Part shown: positions 43,022-54,388 of the stretch, one piece after another | How positions within the stretch are numbered: the first letter of the stretch is position 1 | Layout of the letters: the number at the start of each line of letters is the position of its first letter | DNA from: Seminavis robusta | Taxonomy: Eukaryota > Bacillariophyta > Bacillariophyceae > Naviculales > Naviculaceae | Length of the DNA stretch: 58,367 nucleotides | Direction: 5' to 3' | Assembly (NCBI GenBank): GCA_903772945.1 | Contig: CAICTM010000580.1 | Span: 1-58,367, forward strand | Translations under genes and position numbers: made by a program | Notes under the pieces: model-generated | The model's input: only the letters and a program-made list of their open reading frames with translations | Database searches by the model: none | Told to the model about the DNA's origin: nothing

Positions 43022-45736
43022 ATGGTATCTGAAGTAGATACCCCTCCTTTGAGGGACCATGACCCTGATCTTGTCTACCTACGGAACAATGCTGTTCGAA
43101 AATTGAGTTTGGAAGATGCCGAGAACGACAATTACTGGTCCACCTCTTTGTATTCCCAACCACCTTTTCTGACATCTTCACGGTGTGTTCACGCCCTTCG
43201 AGAACTTTTCGCCACTCCATCGGTTCTTGCCGTTGCGACCGAGTCTTCTTCGCACCCCACCGGTTTGGCATCAGTGCTGGCACAGCCATGGCTCTATGCT
43301 GGTGGAGGATTGGGAAATATTGAAGAATGTCCCTTGCAAGTTTGTCTGGCGGGGGCTGGGACCCGTCGGGACTCGATCACTTTTGCCAGTGTTTGCGTCC
43401 CATTTGAATGCCACGCAGAAGATTTAGCGGCAGAGGATTTCCCAGCATCCTTGCAACTCGCAGCCACGCCAGTGCTACAATTGGTCAACCATGCGGACGA
43501 TGATGACAACCCTTTTGAATTAATCGACCATCCAGAAAGGAACAAACCGAGAGATCCCTACACCAACAAGGACACGGTATGGTTTCATACCAGTCCAGAG
43601 CAACAGAGGGCTTGGGCGGAAGAATACATTACCTTGCAAACCAGAATTGCAAAACTCAACAAATTCCTGCAGACTGGATGGACCTGTGGCAGTTATCAGG
43701 TCCCCTTTGAGGCATTTCCATTTGGAGTGCCCTATCTTTTGGCTTGCGCCTTGCTTATTGGGTTGGCCTTACGAGGGACCTTGGATAGAAGGCAACCACA
43801 AGAACAGCTTTCATCAGAGCAGGAGAGTACCTCTTTGCCACCTAAGCAGAAACGGGAGACTTTTTTACTGATTGAAGCGGGACCCAATAATGAAAGCAAT
43901 CCATTGGTTTGGATGTCATCGCTCCATCGTAAATCAACCGGAAACAAATCGGGTACATCCTCTCCATTGGCGCCCACACAAGAAACGCAATCGTGTGCTT
44001 CTCTGTCATCGGATGCATCTTCATCTGACTTGCCAGCTTTGCCCAATGACACGGAAAATCGTGTCGAGCAAACGTCAGGTCTCAGCAATTGTAACAATGA
44101 CGGAGCAACTGCCTTGAAGAAACGCATCCAGAGCAACTCGGAGGCAGCCACCCACACAGTGGCACCGTCTACTGTCGAAGGCAAACCCAATCCACCTCAA
44201 ACACTTGTGGAATGCTGGAACGCGTCGTATCACTGGCACAAATTGTGCAATACACGACATGAGGCCACCGCTTGCTTGGATGGATTGAGAGTATTTAGCA
44301 TTCTTTGGGTGATTCTTGGTCATGTCATGGCCATTGAGTCCAGCTCGGGTGGAGGATATTCCAACCCGGTTGACTTCTTGCCGCCCAATGGACTCACAAC
44401 CACCTTTCTGGGGCAGTTGATCTTTGCCTCTCGATTTGCCGTGGATACCTTTTTGGTTATATCGGGATATCTCTTGGTGATTGTCATTGCCCGCAAGGCG
44501 CCCTCCTTGTGCAACAATGGCAAGCGACGCTGGTCTACCTTTTTCCAATTGATTGGTTTGCGGTTGCTGCGCATCTTGCCGCTCTACCTGCTATGCATCG
44601 GGTTTTTCACTCAAGTGGCGCCTCATATGTATCTCGTCGGCGAAGAAAACGACGGTGGTGGACCCTTTTGGTACCAATGGGATTCACTCCTTCAACCATG
44701 CCGTGACTCGGGATGGACCAATCTGCTATTCATCAACAACTTCCTGCCATGGGAAAAGTCCAACACAGAGACATGCTTTTATCATTCGTGGTACCTGGCA
44801 GTGGACATGCAACTCTTTGTATTGTTTGGTTTGCCAGTCACCTTTTTCATCTTTCTGGCGAATCCTACTTGGGGGAAACGCACCACTCTCGCACTGTGGT
44901 GCACCAGTGTCCTCTTGACGGCGTATCTGTCGTACGTTCGTCACTGGAGTATCAATACATTCGATGGATTGCAAGTGACACGATTTGATATCGAAGGATA
45001 CGCAAAGCCTCATGTGCGAGGTCAAGCCTATTTTGCGGGAATGTACGTGGCAATGCTGCAACTGACCAAGAACCAGCGCGGCGCTGCTCGTCCATCAGCA
45101 TGGAAACAGAGTGCCTTGATGTGGTGTGCCATTCTCTCCTTGGGAGTCATCACCTTTTGTACGGTGACGGGAGCGTATGCGCGTCGTCCATGTCAGTACA
45201 GCGAGGCGCCTGTACTGAATGACGACTGCGGGTCTCTTTGGAGTCCCTGGGCTACGTTTCTGTACACAGCAACTAGCAGAGCTATTTGGTCCTGCTGCAT
45301 TGGTATTTTGATGACTCTTTGTCTGGAAGGGAGAGGGGGTTGGCTGAACAATTTTTTGTCTTGGCCGATTTGGTCTCCCTTGGCCCAACTTTCCTTTGGT
45401 ACCTACCTGATTCACCCGATTGTTATTTTCGTGTGGCTCCTGGGAATGCGTGAGAAGAATGTGTACAGTTTGGCAACCTTTGGCATGTCACTGACGAGTG
45501 TGTGCGCCGTGAGCTTTGCCTTTGCGTTGGTCGCTGGACTGCTGGTGGAGTTTCCCGTAGCCTCGTTGATTGCCATGCAAATCAAGAAGAATCAACCGCG
45601 AAGACCAGAGGCGAACAACAATACCAACGACAGCAACCAGGATGCTCCGGTCAGCATTGGAAGATCCGACCAGGAAACTACCCGCCTTGTGCCAACTGAC
45701 CATAAAGAAAAGGTCGGCTATGGCGCAGCGTCATGA
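43022..45736 (+). CDS. NRF-6-like acyltransferase-3 membrane protein
   Basis: The 904-residue protein starts at the first ATG of a long frame that opens with a TTG upstream. Residues about 50-160 resemble the NRF N-terminal Cys domain (RCVHALRELFATPS, GGGLGNIEECPLQVCLAG, SVCVPFECHAEDL). A hydrophobic helix lies at about 238-256. A polar, Ser-rich linker runs to about 390. Residues about 415-870 form the acyltransferase-3 domain: ACLDGLRVFSILWVILGHVM, then FASRFAVDTFLVISGYLL, about ten membrane helices in all, and FGTYLIHPIVIFVW near the end. These are membrane O-acyl transferases; the animal nose-resistant-to-fluoxetine proteins have the same two-part layout. Substrate unknown. The N-terminal Cys domain would need export, but no signal peptide is present at this start, so an upstream exon may be missing. 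Confidence 0.8.
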   Translation: MVSEVDTPPLRDHDPDLVYLRNNAVRKLSLEDAENDNYWSTSLYSQPPFLTSSRCVHALRELFATPSVLAVATESSSHPTGLASVLAQPWLYAGGGLGNIEECPLQVCLAGAGTRRDSITFASVCVPFECHAEDLAAEDFPASLQLAATPVLQLVNHADDDDNPFELIDHPERNKPRDPYTNKDTVWFHTSPEQQRAWAEEYITLQTRIAKLNKFLQTGWTCGSYQVPFEAFPFGVPYLLACALLIGLALRGTLDRRQPQEQLSSEQESTSLPPKQKRETFLLIEAGPNNESNPLVWMSSLHRKSTGNKSGTSSPLAPTQETQSCASLSSDASSSDLPALPNDTENRVEQTSGLSNCNNDGATALKKRIQSNSEAATHTVAPSTVEGKPNPPQTLVECWNASYHWHKLCNTRHEATACLDGLRVFSILWVILGHVMAIESSSGGGYSNPVDFLPPNGLTTTFLGQLIFASRFAVDTFLVISGYLLVIVIARKAPSLCNNGKRRWSTFFQLIGLRLLRILPLYLLCIGFFTQVAPHMYLVGEENDGGGPFWYQWDSLLQPCRDSGWTNLLFINNFLPWEKSNTETCFYHSWYLAVDMQLFVLFGLPVTFFIFLANPTWGKRTTLALWCTSVLLTAYLSYVRHWSINTFDGLQVTRFDIEGYAKPHVRGQAYFAGMYVAMLQLTKNQRGAARPSAWKQSALMWCAILSLGVITFCTVTGAYARRPCQYSEAPVLNDDCGSLWSPWATFLYTATSRAIWSCCIGILMTLCLEGRGGWLNNFLSWPIWSPLAQLSFGTYLIHPIVIFVWLLGMREKNVYSLATFGMSLTSVCAVSFAFALVAGLLVEFPVASLIAMQIKKNQPRRPEANNNTNDSNQDAPVSIGRSDQETTRLVPTDHKEKVGYGAAS

Positions 45737-46199
45737 AACTTGCAACTTCAATAAACTACTAGACAGCACATCACAGCACAGAACGCAACGAGAACAACAA
45801 CGAACAAGAAATAGACCGTGACGAGCATCCCGCTAGCTAGCTCCAAATTGAAAGAACATACATGTAGATAAAAGTAAAGCTTAATTCAAGAATAAACAAC
45901 TTATTCATGTACTAGTTAGAATGAAGTTTGATCTTGCAGCTGAATGCTACCTGTGCCATCCAAGGAACTAGCAACTAGCTAGCTATATAGCTAGAATGCC
46001 ACATCGTAAAAAAAATGAAAAACGTACGGTACTAGTACTGTAGAACTGTTCGTTGCTTCACGTTTGTTTCAAGTCCATCCACCAAGTAAGTCTCAGGCCC
46101 CAAATGCCGGAAAACAGATTGTTGAATTGACATTTTTTTAAAATGTGATCCTCCACCTGCTGTACCACAGAGGTTACTCCAAAAGTCTGACTAGTCTAA
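45737..46199. other. Convergent 3' spacer
   Basis: No gene. GCTAGCTAGCT occurs at 45832-45842, about 100 bp after the acyltransferase stop, and again near 45974-45990. Confidence 0.4.
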
Positions 46200-46561
46200 C
46201 TAAGCTGTGGGTTGTTGTTGTTGTTGCGAAGAGGCATTGTCCGTTGCGGGTGCGGTCAGATTCTGTTGTCCCCAAACATTCCTGTCGACCCATTGTCGGT
46301 AAAACCTTTGAATATCTGTAAAGCAATGTTTCCCTTGATAGCCAGGGATTTGATATTCGTTGTAGAAAACAAGGTGAATTGCTGTGGCGGATGTGGCAAC
46401 GTAGGTAGCCAGTTTCCTACAATAGCAAGGAGGGCAAAGAAACAACAAATATTAGGAGTGCTCCGTCACAATACTCGAAGCAGAAATTCTTGCTCTCCGT
46501 TGCTTCCTCTGTTTGACCTGGCAACATACCACTTTCGCAGGGCATGTTCACTGAGCACCAT
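46200..46561 (-). CDS. Small 82-residue protein with one hydrophobic segment, two exons
   Basis: Exon 1 is 46561-46530 and exon 2 is 46416-46200 (donor gtatgt, acceptor tgtag, phase 2). The product starts MVLSEHALRKWKLATYVATS, continues with ATAIHLVFYNEYQIPGYQGK and a conserved-looking HCFTDIQRFYRQWVDRNVWG, and ends in a Gln-rich tail. A short basic N-terminus, one likely membrane helix (about 13-30) and a hydrophilic tail resemble small mitochondrial inner-membrane subunits or assembly factors, but I cannot name a family. Exon 1 encodes only ten and two-thirds codons, so it is easy to miss. Confidence 0.5.
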
Positions 46562-46890
46562 TGTGACGATGTTTTATTCTATCTATCTTTATAGCAGGTC
46601 TTCTCGGTCTTCCGCTTTCTTTCTTCGTCGCCGTCTCGTTGACTCTGTGCGTTAACGCTGTGTCTTTGTGGCTTCACTCGGGTTGTGTGGTGGCTGCGGC
46701 TGCGAGATGAAAAGGCTTCTTGTGGGGGAGGGCTGACGCATTTATGTGTATCTTTTGGCCTTCCCACGCATCAACTCGAGTGTCAACAAACTGATGCCAC
46801 CAAATCCAACAACCACAACAATTATTAAGCTGAGGGCAAGGAGTGAAAGCATTGCAATTCAAATTCGTCTAAAGGAGAAGCAGAGTAAAA
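46562..46890. other. Short divergent promoter region
   Basis: Only 329 bp separate two divergent start codons, so the small membrane protein and the secreted beta-rich protein may share control elements. No specific motif is named. A TC-rich tract spans about 46590-46640. Confidence 0.35.
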
Positions 46891-47925
46891 ATGAAGATTT
46901 CTGGCTGGCCTCTTCCAAGTTCCCTTTGGCTGTTTGTTCTGTTTTCAGCAGCAGCGGTTGTGGAAGCCGCCAAGTTTTCGGTGAATGGGCCCGTTGTCAC
47001 TCTTACACTCAAGGATCCTCAAGACACAACGACAGAAGCTTCCAGCACTGATGAATTTTCTACCACAACAGCTGTGAAAACACCCTCGACATGGATTGAC
47101 GTTGGATCCCTTCATCCCAATCTGTACTGGACGCTGCAAAGCAATGCTCCCCCCCTTCCCAATTGGCTTCCTTTTTGGAAATCGTTGCGGGCCAATGTAG
47201 GCTACAAGTACGAAGACTTGAAGCGACTGCCATCCTTTGTCGAAGCCGACTTGAAATTCCGATCCGAACGCTTGAATGCCGAATTGCAAGTACAACCATC
47301 CTACGAAATCAAGGCCAAACGAACCAATCTACTCGTGCAGGCGTCGCGAGGAACCTCCTTTCTACTGGCACGGTTTTCCGTTCACCAAAAAATGAAGAAG
47401 CTGCGAGACGATGACATTGAATGGGAAGTCTCCGAATCTACAACAACACCATCCTCAACTTCCCATCATTCGCCATCGTTGGAGTTTCTCCGGGCCAGTT
47501 ACAACATGCAGTTCCCAGCCAGTGCATCCATCAGCAACTTGCGCATCACACCCAGCTTGGATGTCACCAAAATGGAACCGAGCTGTGTTTTAGAGGGAGT
47601 CACGGGTCGAAGCAAGGCCATTCTCAAACTCAACTATCAAAATCCCACACTGGCAGTAGTGCACGCTATCGATGAACGAAATACCATTTCACCCGAAATC
47701 TCGCTCTACAATGCCCGCATCCTATACCAATGGCAGGTGCAACTGGGCCCCGGATCATCACTGCGCACTCGTGTCGATCCAACTTCCGCCATTGATGTGA
47801 CGTGGACCGATACGAGTGCCACAGATGGGGGACGATGGGTCACAGACTTGAGATTGCCACTCGAAGGAACTACCATACGGGCACTGGCATCCGATTTGAG
47901 AGTCCGGAGGCAGTTCAACTTTTAG
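46891..47925 (+). CDS. Exported beta-strand-rich protein of unknown function
   Basis: The 344-residue protein has a signal peptide, with hydrophobic PSSLWLFVLFSAAAVVEAA at about 9-27. No Phe follows directly at the cleavage site, so the protein may be secreted rather than plastid-directed. The body is a series of short alternating strands (RANVGYKYEDL, EADLKFRSERLNAELQVQP, NLLVQASRGTSFLLARFSV, LRASYNMQFPASASISNL, KAILKLNYQNPTLAVVHAI, WVTDLRLPLEG). The pattern of paired strands with aromatic ends resembles an outer-membrane-type beta barrel, which is inference only. No known domain or active site is seen. It starts at the ATG at 46891 after an A-rich leader. Confidence 0.65.
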   Translation: MKISGWPLPSSLWLFVLFSAAAVVEAAKFSVNGPVVTLTLKDPQDTTTEASSTDEFSTTTAVKTPSTWIDVGSLHPNLYWTLQSNAPPLPNWLPFWKSLRANVGYKYEDLKRLPSFVEADLKFRSERLNAELQVQPSYEIKAKRTNLLVQASRGTSFLLARFSVHQKMKKLRDDDIEWEVSESTTTPSSTSHHSPSLEFLRASYNMQFPASASISNLRITPSLDVTKMEPSCVLEGVTGRSKAILKLNYQNPTLAVVHAIDERNTISPEISLYNARILYQWQVQLGPGSSLRTRVDPTSAIDVTWTDTSATDGGRWVTDLRLPLEGTTIRALASDLRVRRQFNF

Positions 47926-50776
47926 TGCTTGCTAGCTAGCTAGCAGTGGGTTAAAAAAAACTCTGAATCTATAGGAACGGATTCGGTTCAGGCAAGAAAT
48001 GCTTGAGGACGACCCATGAGCCAATGCCCAGGTGTTTCCCACATTCAAGTCTGCTCACCATTCACACACGGGCTTCCTGAGAGGGTGTGACGAGTAGTGT
48101 AACGTGTTAAAAAAGAAAGTAAATTGTAGAAACGTCACTCGATATTACGGGAGGAACAAAATTTGTGCTCTGTCCTTTCCTCCGTGGAGAGGACGTACCA
48201 AGGCTTCCGGATTGATCGTCATTCGAATGTGCATTGATACGGAGGATGCCTCAGAATGCTGTCACAAGCCCACCAAGAGCCAATGTACTACTCAGAGTAT
48301 TAGACAAACTACATGTATGCATAACTGCTCTCCGCGGTGCGAAGGCTGAAACCTCCGGAGTGAATGAGCGGATCGCAGCACCAGGAGCCACTTCAGGGCG
48401 AAGCCAGAAAACACGTTGTGCTAGTGAGGATCGAGTTTCTTCTCAAAATTGAGGTTTGTTTGCCTCCAAGAATTTCTTTGATGCTAACTAGCTCGAACAC
48501 ATTTATTTGGTGTTGTCTCACAGTTACCGGTACGTTGAGAGGAGGGCACAGCCAGGACCACCCACGGCCGGGAAGAACGGAATCGAATCAATAAGATTTG
48601 GTTTTGTGCGAATCGAATCGCCAACAGTGTAAAAGATGGAATTCACCAGGCATCCTGTTACTAGGAAGTTTTGCGCTACCTACCCATGCAAGACAACAAT
48701 TATTGCTTGCCAATTGGAAGCCTATTCCCCCGATTGGTAGCAAACGTACTGAAAGCAAGCTCAAATACAACACATTGTCACGGTTTTTTGGTTGTTTCTT
48801 GGCTGCACGACGCCATCGAGCAACCGGTGCCGTACCGGTACGACTGAGCTTTAGTGAGCTGGTGACCAAGTTATTGTTTCGCGCGCAGGCGAGACCCACT
48901 TCGAGCACCTCCAAACAAAGAATCATTCCCACCTCAATCCGCTTCCCACATCGGAAGTATCAAAGTCATCACTTCTTTGAAAAGTATCAACCATTCCCGA
49001 GTCAACAATCGATGAAAGGTAGGTGCAAAGGGAAACGAGAGTCTGGAAATCTGTCTAAATGCAGCCACGGTACGACTTGGCTCCAAACCGGCTGAGAGCC
49101 AGTGATGAAAAATGCTTTGCCACCATCAATGGTGAGTGTGTGAGTGGTGAGGAAAGGTGAATGGACGAAACAACATGTGTGTGCGGCGAGGTTCCAACAT
49201 GGGAAGGCGCCGCCACGTGTGAAGGTTCCGATAAAATGGGAAGGGATAGTTCACGTCTACGCTGCAATAATAAGGCAGTTCGGTGGTACTGTATGCGTAC
49301 CAGGTAGGTACCACCAAGAAGCAGGGTTGTACGGCCGCAGCTCTCTCACAGCGCCCAAGCAAAAGCCGTGCGCAGCAAGAGGATCATGCAAACACACCTT
49401 GAGTCCTGAGAGTGCGAGCAAACTCAATTGCCCAAACCAGCAACGAAACCGGTACATGTACCGGTATGGTACTGGTACGAGGTAAAGGCAACTGCTATGA
49501 TTCTGATTCCGTCCAAGACAACGACATTGCCAATTGCCAACTGCAAACCGCTAGAACTGCAGTCCCTACATGTAGTGACAATTATCAGCACGAGGGCAGC
49601 AAAGTGGACCCAGCACATTGCCAACTAACTGCTGTTCTAACTGCAGTCCCCAATGCCAATTATCAGCACGATGGGAAGCAAGAAAGCACCAACGGTACCT
49701 AGACTACTAGCCAGCTACCAGTACACCAGTACCGTAGATTGCAAAGTTCAAGGATGGTCTCGGCCAAGGCCACCGGTACCTTTCATGGATCTTTGGCGAG
49801 TAGGCTCGTGTCCATTGCCGTGGTAAGGTACCGGTAGCATTGTTTCTATTGATTTAGCCGGCATTTCCCAAGGGAGTACTGTACACTGTAGCTATAATAG
49901 AAAGAATTCTATCTTCCAGCCACCGGTACCTTGGTGCAAGCAACCTCACCCCTCATCAGCCTCAACCTATCAAAAACCAAGACATGTTGGCGCAACGAAG
50001 GGCTGAGCTAATCCGTTGAGGGTTGGCAGCAATAGCTGCAGCAATGCGGCACTGTGGGGTACCGGTACGTCGTACGGCAGCTCACTGCTGGCACAACCAA
50101 CCAATGCGTCGGATGGAAGACTTAGAAAATGTTTTTAGCTTGCCGTTCCATGACTCCTTGGGACTAACCGGATTTAAGAGTTCCATTGTCATTGGTTTTG
50201 TTGAAAAACATCATGACAAAGGCCATTTATTTGACCAATTTGGTGCATGTCCGGAAATAGTGAGAAGCAGTGCCCTTTAACTCCTGAATTACACATTCAA
50301 AGTTGAATCACACATAAGTGTCCCACTGTTTATGACTTTCTGTTAACAAGTAAGTAGTTAAAACCTTCTTCCCGTTTTGCAATCAGCCAAACTGGCGGCA
50401 GGCTGCCAATGGTTATTGAGATGCCATCAAAATGGCCAAGATTCGGCGACGGACGCCCTTTTTTGTTGCAACTATCTTACTGGCTCAGTATCCATACCGG
50501 AAGCTTGAGCATGTACGCAGTGGACCAGAGGGAGCTAGAAATCTAAGGCTGCTAGTGTTACTAGGATTGAGCAAGAAAGTATGTATCCCAGAGCGTCCTT
50601 TGTTCTTTGTGGTGGTTGTGATAATATTCTAACTTGGAAGACGAATGATACTTTAGTCTAGTTTTTGTAGCATAAAAGTGATATTCCCTAGGTATTATTG
50701 TTATAGTATGTATGTTCTAAGAGGTTGGATGATTGTGTAGGAAGGATGCAGTAAAAATCGGAAGGCTGCAGTCAGC
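47926..50776. other. Gene-poor interval of about 2.9 kb
   Basis: A GCTAGCTAGCTAGC tract at 47931-47944 lies 6 bp after the previous stop codon. The longest frames (48598-49095 on +, 48588-48932 on -) overlap antisense to each other and have no domain, signal or supporting start. GGTACCGGTAC and TACATGTA palindromes are frequent (for example 49450-49475, 49770, 50060). Two imperfect direct repeats around 49520-49680 (acattgccaa...gcagtcccta..gcacga) form a small duplication. I see no supportable gene. Confidence 0.45.
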
Positions 50777-51685
50777 TTAGAATCCAGTGAGTGGCCCAAG
50801 CAATTGGTCAATGTAGGTGTTGAAGGGATCATCCAGAGGGAGAGGCTCAAAGGCGGAAGATGAAAGAGATTCCTCTGGGAGAAGTTTTTCGGGGAAATGA
50901 GCCATGAGCATGCTGGATAAGCAGTCAATAGGATTTGTCGGTTGGTCGTCCAATGCCATGATATCCCTGGTCAGGTCCGTTAGTGAAGTGTTCACGAGGG
51001 AAAAATCGTCCTTGCAGCCCGATGGTTCGAGCTGGTGGCGTGCTTGGTTGTTTTTGATGGTGATACTTTCAATGTCATGAACATGATTGTTTTCTTTCTC
51101 CAAGGATGGAACACTGGAAGCAGTTGAGGCAGAAGAAGTGGAAGCAGACGAGTTTCTGCGAGGAGAATTTCCGCTGGCGGCAGCACGCATCATCTTCCTC
51201 TTGCGGGCCCGTTGTTTTTTGGACTCTTCTGTGATGGTGGCATCCCGAATGGCGTGTCCTGCCTTTTCCTTGCTTTGAGTGTAGTTCAAGACATACCACA
51301 CTTTTCGCTTGGTATCTTGCTTGAGAAAGCGGCCCCCGTTCTCTTGGACCAGACGGACAATGGACGTGACAATCTCAGATTTGGTGGCCCTGGAGGTAGC
51401 AGTTACATATCCAGGAATGGCTTCGGCCACAATGTCACGAAATTTGCGGTTTCCAACTGAGAAAGAAAAAAGCCAGGGAAGAAAGGAAGATGTAAGTGTG
51501 TGGTTCGATCAGAGGAGTTTTGGTTTCCATGTGTAGTGAGAATGAATAAACTTACCATGGTTAAAAGAATTCTTTCCACGGCCACACAACACATCCATGG
51601 GCTTGATGTCAACTCCCTCCATGCTTGGCTTGGTTGACTCCATTGGGGCAGAGAAGTTGCTTACTTCAGTATCCAAAAGCTTCAT
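50777..51685 (-). CDS. DUF6824 (DVLCGRGK) protein, putative nuclear regulator, two exons
   Basis: Exons 51685-51556 and 51456-50777 join in phase 1 (gtaagt...ctcag) to give 269 residues. The joined sequence reads MDVLCGRGKNSFNH, then VGNRKFRDIVAEAIPGYVTA, KSEIVTSIVRLVQENGGRFL and KRKVWYVLNYTQSKEKAGHA. This is the DUF6824 domain (about 30-125), abundant in diatoms and often compared with DNA-binding or signalling modules, function unproven. A basic stretch (KKQRARKRKMMR) follows, then a Ser-rich region and a C-terminal acidic/hydrophobic part (PEKLLPEESLSSSAFEPLPL) like an activation domain. Starting at 51685 keeps the domain intact. Confidence 0.8.
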
Positions 51686-52944
51686 CTTTGTTTGGTTGGT
51701 TTGTAGTTGAAGGGTTTGCGGGTTGGAGGCAAGTGGTTTGTGTTTTTCGAAAACTAAAATTGTGAGAACCAGTTGAAGGATTTGATGGGGGTTGTATCGT
51801 ATTCGCTGTCTACTCTCAAGCCACATTTTCTCTGGATGAGACGCACAAAGAGGCAAGCAAGAACCAGCTACGAAAGTGACTGGGCTAATTATTTTTTAAT
51901 TAAAGGCTTCTCTATCCTACTACGGAATCTCATACTATTGATAGATTGTGGGTAATGTTTAACGGTGCTAAATTTTGATTCTTTTGTTTTCTTCGCGACA
52001 ATGATCTCTGATACCGTGGCTGGACTTGCTTCACGGCATTGGTCACGCGTATCACTGGTTGCTAACGAAAGGGCCGATAGCCATATGAAAATGAACCGGT
52101 ACATCTATCACACGTTTTACACTAGAACAAAGCCTGGCCCATAACGTACTAGCAGTAGTACGCACTCACAACTTACAACTCAATTCCTGCTACAAGAGCT
52201 GCTACTAGTACATCGTACAAGGAAATATACCGTACTCAGTATACAGCATATGTCGTATGTGGCAACCTGCGTGAGCATTCAAAGCGCCACCTACCAACAC
52301 TATTGCCGATATGGTTGTTCAGTTTTTCCTAAGTAATCGTTGCTTCGATAGCTGCCTCTCCACTGATTCCAGTACTATGCCCTTTTATGTACTGGTGTAT
52401 GGGTGCACGCTACCGGTAACAGACATGCAGATGATTGCGAGTTCTTATATTGCTTCAATACTGCACAGAATTTACTTATCCCCATAAATCGAGCTGTATT
52501 TCAGTCACAGCATTGGCACAGTTAATTATTACTCCGGAGTAGTCTTATGGTCATTATCGCCAAAATCTGGCATTGTAGAAGGCATCCAAAGGTGGCCAGA
52601 TTTAAGATTCGGATGACCTTGATTGATAAGCAATGTCCAATGACGGTCTTGGATCTGAAGAAAATGCTTTGAGGAATTTTATCAACGGCATTGAAGCAGA
52701 GGAACATTAGTTTCTCTGTTCACGATGCCACAACTCTAATTAGATGCGTTGAAAATGTTCCAACGGAAACAGAGACTGCTCCTAACTTCATTTCTTAGTG
52801 AAAAGACTGCAAAAATGTCAATGATGTCCTTGTGTGATTCGTTTCATCCATGCCTTCCGGACACTTTGGAGACCCCATGAAGAGAAATAAATGGTTAATT
52901 CATTGCTTGGTTGGTTGAGTTTCCGAGTAATGAGGATTAAGACG
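51686..52944. other. Gene-free interval
   Basis: No gene is supported. AT-rich sequence with TACTAG and GTAC palindromes lies at about 52140-52260. ORFs are under 75 codons. Confidence 0.35.
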
Positions 52945-53370
52945 CTATTTGGAAAGTTGAAGAGGGTCGTAAACCATGTATTTCTCACCGGTATTAATTT
53001 CAAATTTCTCTGGTTGTTGGAATGTGCCACTGTGCCACCGGTTTCCCAATGACATGTTGCGCACCCATGTTTTCGTCATTGGGTTCTCTGTCTTGGTGAA
53101 GGTCTTGTGAGCTTGTGAGCTTGTGAGGTTAAAAGGATCCGGCCACTGAGCGTCTGAACGAATTCCGGAATAGATCTCGTGCTGGGAGCAGTAGCTCCCT
53201 TGTCGATTGGGGTTCACGATCTTGGTGATATCTTGGCCCTCCACCGGTTCAGGCTTTTGACAAAAATCGGATCCAAGCTCGCCTATCGATTCTGCTTTGA
53301 ATCCGTAGTATTCTTTGTGGAAGGGGAACTTCGAGAATGTTGCGCCAACAGGTTTGGTTGCATGTAGCAT
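52945..53370 (-). CDS. Weakly supported ORF, possible exon of an unknown gene
   Basis: An open frame of 141 codons from the Met at 53370. The translation looks protein-like: VGATFSKFPFHKEYYGFKAE, ELGSDFCQKPEPVEG, QGSYCSQHEIYSGIRSDAQW, WVRNMSLGNRWHSGTF. The frame is open further upstream only through a TTG, so a 5' exon may be missing. No domain is recognised and no transcript signal is seen. The remaining 53400-54388 shows no gene. Confidence 0.3.
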   Translation of the reverse strand: MLHATKPVGATFSKFPFHKEYYGFKAESIGELGSDFCQKPEPVEGQDITKIVNPNRQGSYCSQHEIYSGIRSDAQWPDPFNLTSSQAHKTFTKTENPMTKTWVRNMSLGNRWHSGTFQQPEKFEINTGEKYMVYDPLQLSK

Positions 53371-54388
53371 GTGCCAGGGGCACCAACGAGGTGGAGGCAA
53401 TCATTTGGCAATTGGGAGCAAAAAACTATAGTATTCCTTGGCACATTGTCTTGCTTCGCTACATGCAATGAAATTGAGACTAAAAAGGAGAAAAAGTACA
53501 TGTAAACTAGACCTAACTACGATGGATCTTCCTGTCGACCACTAATTGTACTATTAATACAGCTCTACTACAACAACAGTTACTTTGCATCCTTTTGCTG
53601 CCCTCAATGGCCCTCATCAATCAAAGATGAGCCGATGAGCCGATGAGCCATCGCCCGAGTGAAATTTTTCGTCACAAATATTGGATCAAAATCCAGATGG
53701 AGAAGAGCAGTTAAGACAACACGTACCAGTAATAGCAGTAGCAATAGTGTGGCAGCTGTTTAGCAAGGTGCAATTGCTCCGCAAGGGTTCTCTGAAGGTC
53801 TCCAGTGCTCCCTTCTTGAAAATGTAGAACCTGATCCAGCTGTGAATTACTTCGCTGTTGAAGGAACCAAAAGGTTTAAGACTTTTAATGCCTGTGCCTT
53901 CCCTTCGGAGCAAGTTCAAGATTATTCCCTTCTAAAAGACTCTTTCTGTCAAATATGATTCCCATGTTTGCGTCAAAGCCGAGTATGACGAAAAGAGTAT
54001 GGGGAGAATCAGACGCTCGCAGCGTAGATGGGATGCAAGTTTCGGCGATAGGAAGCCCCTGGTTGCTGCATGATGGATCACGCAGCCACCAATGCTACAT
54101 TAATCTTGGACTAGTCGCGTCATTGTGCATTGTGCCACCGGATCTTGAAATAGTATGGAGTCAGTGTACAGTACCAGCGGTTCTTATTTCCTATGATCCA
54201 TCCTTACTGGTATCAACAACATGTATGTTTGATCGCCGCAAAGCAAGGGCGCAAGTCCAGGCGAGTCGTCCTTCTGCAGGGTATCCAGCAAGCAACAAAT
54301 AATGAAGGCTCTATTTCCATCATAAATTTTTGTTCTCAAACATCACATCACCCATCACGACAATAGTAGTGCCAGAAGAATCCTCACC

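Noticed and set aside
48588..49095. Overlapping ORFs of 165 (+) and 114 (-) codons
   Set aside because: They overlap antisense to each other, have no domain or signal and lie in palindrome-rich gene-poor DNA.
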